DNA of 26,149 nucleotides, from contig JBDTMC010000047.1 of the NCBI GenBank assembly GCA_039934475.1, forward strand, positions 1 through 26,149. The letters are read 5' to 3'. Source of the stretch: JBDTMC01 sp039934475. Its GTDB lineage: Bacteria; Acidobacteriota; Terriglobia; Bryobacterales; Bryobacteraceae. A program made the position numbers and the translations under genes. Below, one piece after another: positions 8,081 to 15,936 of this stretch. Numbering within the stretch: position 1 is the first letter of the stretch; each line of letters begins with the position of its first letter. Under the pieces are notes generated by a model. The model had not been told where the DNA came from, ran no database searches, and saw only the letters and a list, made by a program, of their open reading frames with translations.

Positions 8081-11000
8081 GAAGGCGTACGATTCTCGCC
8101 AGCCTTGTAGCGTGTGTGTGTCTGTGTCAAAGTTCGGCAGGCGCAGCCGAGGCGGGCGTCCCCTTCGTCAAATGGTTGAGTCCGCAAGAGTACGGTGGCA
8201 GCCAGCAGGTTTGGTCCTTCCAGCAGGATGAGAGGGGAATCCTGTATGCCGGACTCAGCAACGGGTTGCGGGAATACGACGGAACTTCCTGGCGGGCCAT
8301 CGCCACCCCGCACAACTCTACCGTGCGAGCCTTAGCGCGCGGTCCCGGGGGGCGCATCTACGTCGGCGAGGTAGGCGACTTCGGCTATCTTCAACCAGAC
8401 GCGGCGGGAAACGTCCAGTTCACTTCGCTGCTCGAGTTTGTGCCGCTGGCCGATCGCAATTTCCAGGACGTGCGCAAGATCCATCCCGCGCCTGAAGGCA
8501 TCTACGTCCAGAGCCTGGAGCGGCTGTTTCTCCTCACGCCCGAGGGATCGGGATGGCGCACGAAGGTGTGGAAGCCGGTCAGCAGATTTCGAAATTCGTT
8601 TCTCGTTTTCGGGAAGTTGTACGTCACGGTAACCGGCGTTGGGTTGCACCGGCTAAATGGGAACGTCCTGGAAAAAGTAGATGGCGGCAAGCTGGAGCAA
8701 TCGCCGGAAAGCTCAGTGGCCGCGCTGTTGCCGTATTCGCCGCAGGCCTCTGCGATGAAGGAACTCCTTGTGGGAACCAGCGATGGTCAGTTCCACTTGC
8801 TTGACGCGCAGGGACTACGGCCGTTTCCGATTGAGGCCGGGCCTTGGCAGAACCTGGGTATCTCAGGAGCCGGCGCCGCCTTACTGAGCGACGGGACCAT
8901 CGGCGTCGGAACCCGCAGCGGCGGATTCCTGATACTCGACCACAATGGCAAGGCGCGGACTTACCTCGACCGTTCCACAGGCATCCCCTCTGACGGCGTC
9001 TTGGGAGTCTTCAGTGATCGAAGTGGAACGGTGTGGCTGGGACTGCAGAATGGCATTGCGAGAGTAGAGGTGGCTTCGCCCTTCACCGAGTTCGGACGCC
9101 CGCAGGGAATGTCAGCCGCGGTAAACGCGATTGTTCGTTACCGCGGAGTCCTCTACGTGGCGACGTTCGCCGGCCTCAAGTATCTTGAGCCGAAGACTGG
9201 TGAGTTCCGGTTGATAGAGGGGATTGAAACGTCGGGCGTTGTGGGTCTGTTGGTTCATGGTGACCGCCTTCTGGCCGCCGCGGGTACCGATGGATTGTTC
9301 GAAGTGGAGGGGAACAAAGCCAAGCGGGTGGCGCAAACTTCTGTCTACCTCGCTCTGGCGAATTCCCAACAGGATCCCAATCGAGTCCTGCTGGGAACGC
9401 GTGCGGGTCTGGCATCCATGCGCTGGGAGGGGCACTGGGTGGACGAAGGGATGATCGCCGCCACTCCGGAAGTACGCAACATCGTCGAGTCGGAACCGGG
9501 AGTGTTGTGGCTGGGGACACAAGCGCGCGGGGTGGTCCGGGTTCGGCTCCCGCTCGATGCCCAGGCTAAAACCGAAGTAAAGCACTTTGGCAAATCCGAT
9601 GGTTTACCCGGGGATGGGGGAACCAGCGTCCACCTCGCGGCAGGCAAGGTAATTTTTGCTTCGCCCATGGGTGTGCGTGAGTTCAACGAGGCGACCGGAC
9701 GGTTTGTCCCTTCTGATCTGCTCGCCATGGTTCCCACTGGAGGATCGGCCGAGGAGTACAGCGTCGTTGCCGACCGGCGTGGAACTCTGTGGGTGAACTT
9801 CGGCGTACGGCCAGTGGTGTTAGCGCGGCAGGGCGATGGCACCTATCAGGCCGATGCGAACCGGTTGCGGCGCCTTGGTGATGGGCGCGTCTACGCCATT
9901 GCCGTGGACGACGATGGGGTGGTGTGGTTGGGCGGCATTGACCGTCTGTACCGCTATGTCCCTTCCAAGGACCGCACTGGCAACGAAGGCTTTCCCACGC
10001 TTCTGCGACAGGTGGTGGCGGGCGACAAAGAGAAGCGCGTTTGGTACGCCGGCGGCGACGCTTCGAACCGAATCGAGACCATCATTACGTATAAGGACAA
10101 CAACGTTCGTTTCGAATATGCCATCGCCAGTTATGACGACCCGTCGCGAAATCAGTTTCAGAGCAAGCTGGAAGGGTTTGATAGTGACTGGTCCGCCTGG
10201 ACCGCGGAAACACGGCGCGACTACACCAACTTACCTCCAGGCAAATTCCGCTTCCGGGTGAGGGCGAAAGACATCCGCGAACTGGAGGCTCGAGAGGCAG
10301 AATATCGACTGAAGATTCTTCCGCCGTGGTACCGGACGTGGTGGGCATACGGTGTCTACTTGTTGCTGCTGGGGGCGTGCTTCTTCGGCGCCGATCGGGT
10401 GATGCGGAAGCGGCTGATCGCGAGGGAACGGGAGAAGTCCACATTGCGCGAAGCCGAACTGCGGGCAGAGACCGCGGCCGCCGAAGCGAAGACCCTGCAG
10501 GCCGAGAACGATCGAAACAAGAACGTCCAGTTGTTCAGCGAAATTGGTAAAGAACTTACCTCTTCCCTTGACCTGGACACTATCTTTTGCCGGCTCTATC
10601 AGTACGTGAACCAGTTGACCGACGCTCCGATCTTTGCCGTGGGCATCTACCACGAGGAACATCACGAGATTGAGTACCAGTTGACCATGGAGAACGGGAC
10701 ACGCCACGCGCCCTACTCCCAAGACGCCAGGAACGTCAACCGTTTCTCGACATGGTGCATCACCCACCGCCAACCCGTGTTGATTAACGATGTCGCGAAG
10801 GAATACTCGAAGTACATTGAAGTGTACGAAGAGCCAGTTCAGGGTTCGGCGCCCGCCTCGCTGGTGTACCTGCCCATGCTGATGAAAGACCGCGTGCTGG
10901 GCGTCATCAGCGTGCAGAGCTTCAAGAAGAACGCCTACACCGAGTACCACCTCGATCTGCTGGCGAACCTCGCTTCCTACACTTCGATCGCACTCGACAA

Positions 11001-11835
11001 CGCCGACGCGTACCTGCGGCTGAAGTCCGCCCAAGATCAACTTCTGGTGCAGGAGAGACTGGCGTCCCTCGGCGCGTTAACCGCAGGCATTGCCCACGAG
11101 ATCAAAAATCCGCTGAACTTCGTCAATAACTTCGCCCTGCTGTCACTGGACTTGATGGAGGAGTTGCAGGAAGAGATAGAGAAGCTGAAGTCGGGCGGCC
11201 AACCGGATATCGAGAACGTGGATGGGTTGATGGAGGATCTCTCCGGCAACGCCAGGAAAATCAACGAACACGGCAAGCGCGCCGACGGTATCGTCAAGAA
11301 CATGCTGCTACATTCGCGCGGCCAGGCTGGAGAACGTCAGATGACCGATATCAACAGCATGCTCGACGAGAACGTGAACCTCTCGTATCACGGTATGCGC
11401 GCTCAAGACTCGTCGTTCAATGTGACGATTGAACGGCAATATGCCCCCGATCTTGGCATGGTGGATGCGATTCCCCAGGATCTGAGCCGGGTCTTTCTCA
11501 ATGTCCTCAACAACGCCTGTTATGCGGCGAACGACAAGCTGAAGAAGGCCCCGCCAGGCTATCGGCCCAAGTTGCAGGTAAAGACGGTGAACCTGGGCGA
11601 TTCGATTGAGATTCGTATTCGCGACAACGGCCTGGGAATTCCGCCGGAGGTGCGCGACAAGATCTTCAATCCCTTCTTCACCACGAAGCCAACGGGTGAA
11701 GGCACAGGCCTCGGCCTCTCCATCAGCCACGACATTGTGGTGCAGGAGCACGGGGGCCAATTGGAAGTGGAGACGCAGGCTGGCGAATTCACCGAATTCG
11801 TGGTGCGTTTGCCCCGCCACTGGCGTAAAGGCTGA
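8077..11835 (+). CDS. Membrane sensor histidine kinase: propeller / Y_Y_Y / TM / GAF / HisKA-HATPase
   Basis: This 1252-residue sensor has a signal peptide (about 1-25), then two-component-regulator propeller repeats over about 30-640, seen as recurring VWLGLQNG, LWLGTQARG and VWLGGIDRL blades. A Y_Y_Y domain follows at about 670-745 (KLEGFDSDW, YTNLPPGKFRFRVRAKD). One transmembrane helix lies near 757-775, a coiled coil near 778-815, and a GAF domain near 822-975. The HisKA domain has H1007 in AGIAHEIKNPLNF. The ATPase domain has the N box (LNVLNNACYAAND), G1 (DNGLGIP) and G2 (GEGTGLGLSI). The periplasmic part resembles the sensors of Bacteroides hybrid two-component systems, many of which detect glycans. 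Here there is no fused receiver or DNA-binding domain; the output is the coupled REC-phosphatase upstream. The ligand is unknown, although the nearby rhamnosidase makes a saccharide plausible. Confidence 0.94.
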   Translation: MRRRTILASLVACVCLCQSSAGAAEAGVPFVKWLSPQEYGGSQQVWSFQQDERGILYAGLSNGLREYDGTSWRAIATPHNSTVRALARGPGGRIYVGEVGDFGYLQPDAAGNVQFTSLLEFVPLADRNFQDVRKIHPAPEGIYVQSLERLFLLTPEGSGWRTKVWKPVSRFRNSFLVFGKLYVTVTGVGLHRLNGNVLEKVDGGKLEQSPESSVAALLPYSPQASAMKELLVGTSDGQFHLLDAQGLRPFPIEAGPWQNLGISGAGAALLSDGTIGVGTRSGGFLILDHNGKARTYLDRSTGIPSDGVLGVFSDRSGTVWLGLQNGIARVEVASPFTEFGRPQGMSAAVNAIVRYRGVLYVATFAGLKYLEPKTGEFRLIEGIETSGVVGLLVHGDRLLAAAGTDGLFEVEGNKAKRVAQTSVYLALANSQQDPNRVLLGTRAGLASMRWEGHWVDEGMIAATPEVRNIVESEPGVLWLGTQARGVVRVRLPLDAQAKTEVKHFGKSDGLPGDGGTSVHLAAGKVIFASPMGVREFNEATGRFVPSDLLAMVPTGGSAEEYSVVADRRGTLWVNFGVRPVVLARQGDGTYQADANRLRRLGDGRVYAIAVDDDGVVWLGGIDRLYRYVPSKDRTGNEGFPTLLRQVVAGDKEKRVWYAGGDASNRIETIITYKDNNVRFEYAIASYDDPSRNQFQSKLEGFDSDWSAWTAETRRDYTNLPPGKFRFRVRAKDIRELEAREAEYRLKILPPWYRTWWAYGVYLLLLGACFFGADRVMRKRLIAREREKSTLREAELRAETAAAEAKTLQAENDRNKNVQLFSEIGKELTSSLDLDTIFCRLYQYVNQLTDAPIFAVGIYHEEHHEIEYQLTMENGTRHAPYSQDARNVNRFSTWCITHRQPVLINDVAKEYSKYIEVYEEPVQGSAPASLVYLPMLMKDRVLGVISVQSFKKNAYTEYHLDLLANLASYTSIALDNADAYLRLKSAQDQLLVQERLASLGALTAGIAHEIKNPLNFVNNFALLSLDLMEELQEEIEKLKSGGQPDIENVDGLMEDLSGNARKINEHGKRADGIVKNMLLHSRGQAGERQMTDINSMLDENVNLSYHGMRAQDSSFNVTIERQYAPDLGMVDAIPQDLSRVFLNVLNNACYAANDKLKKAPPGYRPKLQVKTVNLGDSIEIRIRDNGLGIPPEVRDKIFNPFFTTKPTGEGTGLGLSISHDIVVQEHGGQLEVETQAGEFTEFVVRLPRHWRKG

Positions 11836-11857
11836 GGGGCGGGACCGATCCCGCCCC
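11836..11857. terminator. Hairpin between convergent genes
   Basis: A perfect 9-bp stem, GGGGCGGGA and TCCCGCCCC around the loop CCGA, begins right after the histidine kinase stop and ends 12 bp before the stop of the convergent metalloprotease. The placement suggests a bidirectional terminator. Neither strand has a T run after the stem, so it is not a classical intrinsic terminator and may mainly protect 3' ends. Confidence 0.6.
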
Positions 11858-11869
11858 CATTGCCCTTGC

Positions 11870-14800
11870 TCAGTTCGTCTGCATCGACCAGCTGAGAATG
11901 TCTGAGTTCTCGCTATTTGAGCCTGTGGCGGCGGTGAATCCCACCCAAGCCGTGCCGCCCGGCGACAGACCCAGCAGATTCGCGATGTTGACGTTGGCGG
12001 TCACCAGAGTGGTTCCGTCCACGGTCACCGTCAGCACACCGGAGGCGTAGACGATCACTGCCGTATGGACGGCGCTGTCGGCGATTGTGAAGGGCAGCGA
12101 TGAATTCATGGCGAGTGTCGCCGGGCCGTGCGTTGACGTGTTGGCTCCGGTCCCACCACTTTGGATGGCTACGTGGTTGGCGTTGGGATCTGCGAAGTCA
12201 CTATTGAGGTAGGTGTCGAACTCCACGGCAAGGCTGCCGGCAATGCCCTCGTACCCGAGGTAGCCGCCAAGCCCGGATGCGCCGATAGCGTTAACGCTGG
12301 CCTTCTGAATGACGAAGGCGAAGCCATCGGCCGCGGGAGTGCTTGTGGGAGTGGCCCGGAATTGGAACGTGGTCGTGAAGGCGTTGGTGACCGCCTGCGG
12401 CTGTGAATACCACGTGCTCGAGTTTTGAGAAGGCACCGACGTCAGACGCAGCGCCCCACCGGCGGTGGTCGTCTGGCCGTTCAGCGTCAGGCCGGCGATC
12501 GAATTGAAGTCGGGGTAGCTGAACCCGGCCGGTTGACCGGGCATGATGTCGAAAGACTGCACCACATCCAACGCCGGAAGGTAGTTCAGGTTACCCGGCT
12601 GGCTGGCCCGAATCGTGCAGCTGCCCGCACCGGTTAGGGTCACCGTTGAGGTGATCACCGTGCAATTGCCCGTAGCCGTATAGCCGACCGCGAGCGATGA
12701 AGTCGCCGTCGCCGTCAAGGCAAACGGCGCGTCTCCGTACGTCTTATTCGCCAGCGGCCCGAAGTTGATCGTCTGCGGCCGCGGCGTGATGGTTAGCGTG
12801 CCGCCGGTATACGTGATTCCGTTGACCACATTGGAAGTGGTGGCCGGACCCGAGCAGGTGATCGGATACGAGCCTACATCGCTGGTTGGCGTGGCCAGCG
12901 TCAAGCAAGTGACCCCGGCTGGGGCGGGCAGATCCATGCCCGTTACCGTGAATAGCACTGCGGGGTTCGGATCCAAGTACACCCTCGACAGGTTGAGTCC
13001 CGCGACAAAGAGACGCTTCACGATTCCGGTCGCCGTGTTCGAAGGTGAGCTTTCGACGATCTTGGATCCGGACACTACCACCGTGGTGACGTAGTATGTG
13101 TACGCCGTGTTGTAGAGCGTGGTGGTGCCGTTGACGATGTCATCCGCGGTAGTTGCGGCCTGACCGCCCGGAACACTCTTGAGGAAGGTGGGGGTCGGGC
13201 TTACGGCCGACGAACGATAAATATTGTAGCTGCTGACGCTGCCCGTATCGGGAGCGGTCCACTGCAACGTAATGCGATCGATCTTGTTGGTGGATAGCAA
13301 ACCGCATGTCGGGCAATCGGGGCTCGGGGGCGGGGGCGACGCGACAGTGGAGAGCACAGCTGTCTCGTAGTTGATGTCGCCGAGGTCAATCGCGCCCAGA
13401 TCGATCGCACCCAGGTCAATCGCTCCAAGGTCAATGGCTCCAAGGTCAATCGCGCCCAGATCAATCGCGCCCAGGTCGATGGCACCCACGTCCGTAGAAA
13501 GTCCGTTTACGTTCAGCCGGGCGCCCACCTGCTGGAGGTTCAGATTCCCCCAGTCGTTAGAATCCAGATACAGCGGCCCGCCATTGACTCCGTCGCCGAT
13601 CTTGCCGCTGTAATTCACATCCAGCGAGAGACTACCTGACGTGCTCTTGCCGTCATGGTTCCAATCGAGGAAATTCGTAAAGGTGTTCTCGAGCCGGATC
13701 ATCGGAACGCCGCCAGTGATGGGCGATCCGTCGCAGAGTAGCTGTGCGGCGCTGTTGGGAGGATCGAGCGGACCGACGGGACCGTAGTACCTGATCCTGT
13801 AATTGAGAGCTCCCAACGAAGCCGTCTCGGAAAGTTTCTTCTCGTTCACGCCGGCCAGTGTTCCCGGCGAGTAGTCAACGTGCGTGCTGCCGTCAGCAGA
13901 CGTCAGGCCTCGCGCCTGGTAGAGGTAATTCATCACGCTGGGATAGTTCGGCATGCAGTTCGGCGTACGATACAAACCGGCGTGCGACAAGCCGAGATTG
14001 TGGCCCAACTCATGCATCAGGGTGCCGGCTTGGACGACCGAACTTCCCACCTGGTCGTTCTCAGGTATATCCGACCGCCACAGACCAAGCGTAATCAGCA
14101 GGTCGCCACCCGGCCGGTCGCCGGCGCCGGAAGTCGAAATGGGTTCTGTTGTGGTGGGCTTACCAGTGGCCGGGTCGAATGGCCCGGAGAGAGCGTGTCC
14201 CCACAGTGCGTAATGGAAAACATCCTTCCGGTTGCGCGCGAAGTGGGCCGGAATACCGAGAGCGGTGTCCCCCTCCTTAACGTTCACAAATCCCTTCTTG
14301 TAGCCCACGACGGCGTAGGGAACGGTATACGTACAGGGGGACGTCTGGCACACCAGGCTGGATTCCTCCACCACTTCCCCGCCCTGGGCGTAGGCGCTCG
14401 GAACGGCAAAGAAATCGGGACCCGTGGCAAGGGTTTGGTAGTTATTGCCGACATCGAAATGCAGGCGGATACCATGGTTCTTGAAGGTATTGGCGACCTC
14501 GGTCAAAGCATCGAGCTTCGGTTGATGCGAGTGATCATTGCCACTGGTGCCGTGCATCCAATCCATCTCCACGAACACGTCTCGCGTTCCATTGATGGCG
14601 CCCATTGCCGGCAGGTTCACGCAAGCCTCGGTCGGATAGTCGGAACAACCGCCAAAGGTAGCCGCCGTGGTGGCAGTTCCGGGATTCAAGTGCAGTCCCT
14701 TGGTCTCCCACACATCAAGGAGCCCATCGCGGTCAGTGTCCACAACCTTGGTGCTGGTGACGACCGCGCTCCAGGTGAGGCAACCATCGCTGGTCACATC

Positions 14801-15709
14801 CGTTCTCATTGAAGAGGCGTTCTTGTCCAACCTGATATCAAAAGTCGGATTGTCCCAACGCGGTCCCAGGCGGCCAAAAATAGGGTTGATTCCGACGCTC
14901 AAGCCATTCACGCGCACTGTCTCATGAAATCCTGGCAGCCCGTTTCCAACCATCTGCGTCATGCGGGTATCGTCGTCATCCGCTGCCTGATAAAAGCCAC
15001 CGACCAGTTGAGACATGGGGGGCGAGGTTTTGCTGGCCGTGAACGCGCCGTCGTAGATCACGACAGACCGCAGGGGCGCAGGTGACGACTGATGCTGTGA
15101 CGTCAGATCGTCATGGGTGTTGCCTAGAATCCGGTAGATCACAACCAGAGAGGCACCGTTGGTGAAAGGAGGGTTGCCGTTTCCACGCCCACCGCTATCC
15201 GGCAATTTGACGCTGTGGGCGCCGTTGGCCACGCGAATGTCGTTTACGCTATCGATGGGAAGATAGCGGAGAACATCGGCGCGGTAGACCCGCCCCGACG
15301 AACCCGATGGCGCCGTGCCGCCACCCGAACTCGAGCAGGCAGCGTTATTGGGATCCCCCAGCGCGAGTCCGACGATGGCATTGCCCCGGAAAAAGCCGTT
15401 CACCGACGAAGGCTGGGAGGTCGTCTCCACCGTCTGCCAGTACAGGAACGCCGCAATGACGTCGGCGCCTTTCGGCACACCGTTCAGGTAAATGGTCCCT
15501 GTGGCGAAGCCGTTCACGCCTTGCCCACGCAAGCCCACGCCGGCGACGGCGTAGTCTCCGGTGACGAAATAGTTCTTGAAGTAGTGCAGGGAATCCGTTT
15601 GGGCGAACGCCAGTTGCGGCAGCAGGGACAGAAGTCCCGCCGTCAGCAGTGTTGAGAATTTGGTGAAGAAATGGTTCGCACTACCCTGAACCCGATGACT
15701 CTGTCTCAT
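11870..15709 (-). CDS. Secreted metzincin-like zinc metalloprotease with GAIDL repeat, Fn3-like, MBG-like and L-type lectin domains
   Basis: This 1279-residue protein has a signal peptide (about 1-37, ending LPQLAFAQ). Residues of about 40-290 form a beta-rich domain resembling secreted DUF3344-type domains, weakly assigned. DTDRDGLLDVWE near 321 looks like a calcium-binding repeat. The zinc site is HELGHNLGLSH (H566, E567, H570, H576), the metzincin HExxHxxGxxH signature, with SVMNY as likely Met-turn. An Asp/Asn-rich DWNHDGK...NDWGNL segment follows, then seven GAIDL repeats (742-776), an Fn3-like domain (about 790-890), an MBG-like domain (about 975-1055) and an L-type lectin domain (about 1063-1275, with FDTYLNSDF). 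It probably digests a polymer-bound protein outside the cell. The frame extends to a GTG at 15757, but the ATG at 15709 has GGAGGGG just upstream and is preferred. Confidence 0.9.
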   Translation of the reverse strand: MRQSHRVQGSANHFFTKFSTLLTAGLLSLLPQLAFAQTDSLHYFKNYFVTGDYAVAGVGLRGQGVNGFATGTIYLNGVPKGADVIAAFLYWQTVETTSQPSSVNGFFRGNAIVGLALGDPNNAACSSSGGGTAPSGSSGRVYRADVLRYLPIDSVNDIRVANGAHSVKLPDSGGRGNGNPPFTNGASLVVIYRILGNTHDDLTSQHQSSPAPLRSVVIYDGAFTASKTSPPMSQLVGGFYQAADDDDTRMTQMVGNGLPGFHETVRVNGLSVGINPIFGRLGPRWDNPTFDIRLDKNASSMRTDVTSDGCLTWSAVVTSTKVVDTDRDGLLDVWETKGLHLNPGTATTAATFGGCSDYPTEACVNLPAMGAINGTRDVFVEMDWMHGTSGNDHSHQPKLDALTEVANTFKNHGIRLHFDVGNNYQTLATGPDFFAVPSAYAQGGEVVEESSLVCQTSPCTYTVPYAVVGYKKGFVNVKEGDTALGIPAHFARNRKDVFHYALWGHALSGPFDPATGKPTTTEPISTSGAGDRPGGDLLITLGLWRSDIPENDQVGSSVVQAGTLMHELGHNLGLSHAGLYRTPNCMPNYPSVMNYLYQARGLTSADGSTHVDYSPGTLAGVNEKKLSETASLGALNYRIRYYGPVGPLDPPNSAAQLLCDGSPITGGVPMIRLENTFTNFLDWNHDGKSTSGSLSLDVNYSGKIGDGVNGGPLYLDSNDWGNLNLQQVGARLNVNGLSTDVGAIDLGAIDLGAIDLGAIDLGAIDLGAIDLGAIDLGDINYETAVLSTVASPPPPSPDCPTCGLLSTNKIDRITLQWTAPDTGSVSSYNIYRSSAVSPTPTFLKSVPGGQAATTADDIVNGTTTLYNTAYTYYVTTVVVSGSKIVESSPSNTATGIVKRLFVAGLNLSRVYLDPNPAVLFTVTGMDLPAPAGVTCLTLATPTSDVGSYPITCSGPATTSNVVNGITYTGGTLTITPRPQTINFGPLANKTYGDAPFALTATATSSLAVGYTATGNCTVITSTVTLTGAGSCTIRASQPGNLNYLPALDVVQSFDIMPGQPAGFSYPDFNSIAGLTLNGQTTTAGGALRLTSVPSQNSSTWYSQPQAVTNAFTTTFQFRATPTSTPAADGFAFVIQKASVNAIGASGLGGYLGYEGIAGSLAVEFDTYLNSDFADPNANHVAIQSGGTGANTSTHGPATLAMNSSLPFTIADSAVHTAVIVYASGVLTVTVDGTTLVTANVNIANLLGLSPGGTAWVGFTAATGSNSENSDILSWSMQTN
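13382..13486 (-). repeat. Seven tandem 15-bp units encoding GAIDL
   Basis: Seven contiguous 15-bp units inside the metalloprotease gene each encode Gly-Ala-Ile-Asp-Leu. All seven DNA units differ from one another, and every difference is synonymous (for example GGTGCCATCGACCTG, GGCGCGATTGATCTG and GGAGCGATTGACCTG). The flanks DV before and GDINY after look like degenerate partial units. The array lies between the Asp/Asn-rich segment after the catalytic domain and the Fn3-like domain. The period is that of pentapeptide-repeat solenoids, but the unit does not fit the A(D/N)LxX consensus well. Confidence 0.95.
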
Positions 15710-15841
15710 AGCCCCTCCGGCTTTGCGATCGCGGCGCTTGCTACTACCCATCGCCACGCTGGGCCGCGGTCAGGGTACGCGAAACGCGGACACAAGAATT
15801 CGGCTTTGTGGGCAGAAACGGGAGGCAGGAATCCATCTCGA

Positions 15842-15870
15842 ACGATAAGCCAACAGTACGGAAATGTCAA
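15842..15870 (-). promoter_or_regulatory. Sigma70-type promoter of the metalloprotease gene
   Basis: On the minus strand TTGACA (15865-15870) is followed after exactly 17 bp by TATCGT (15842-15847), a full -35 match and a 4/6 -10 match. Transcription would start near 15835, giving a leader of about 125 nt before the ATG at 15709. It lies in the 227-bp gap after the rhamnosidase stop, so the protease can be transcribed independently. I see no other feature in this gap. Confidence 0.6.
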
Positions 15871-15936
15871 TCAATCCGAGGGTACTGAGGAGTCCAGAAC
15901 TATTCGATTTGTCAGAGACTTACTCGCCTTCTACGG

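Noticed and set aside
10231..11040. A 269-codon minus-strand ORF
   Set aside because: Antisense to the transmembrane, coiled-coil and GAF part of the histidine kinase; no domain seen.
13371..13613. Plus-strand ORF with repeated RSIAP/RSMAP peptide
   Set aside because: It is only the antisense reading of the GAIDL repeat. Residues vary (I/M) between units there, while the minus-strand frame is invariant, so the coding frame is the minus one.
13880..14812. A 310-codon plus-strand ORF inside the metalloprotease gene
   Set aside because: It is antisense to the HELGHNLGLSH catalytic region and reads as unstructured low-conservation sequence; the minus-strand frame explains the region fully.
15710..15757. 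Longer start of the metalloprotease (GTG at 15757)
   Set aside because: No ribosome-binding site precedes it, while GGAGGGG precedes the ATG at 15709 and gives a normal signal peptide.
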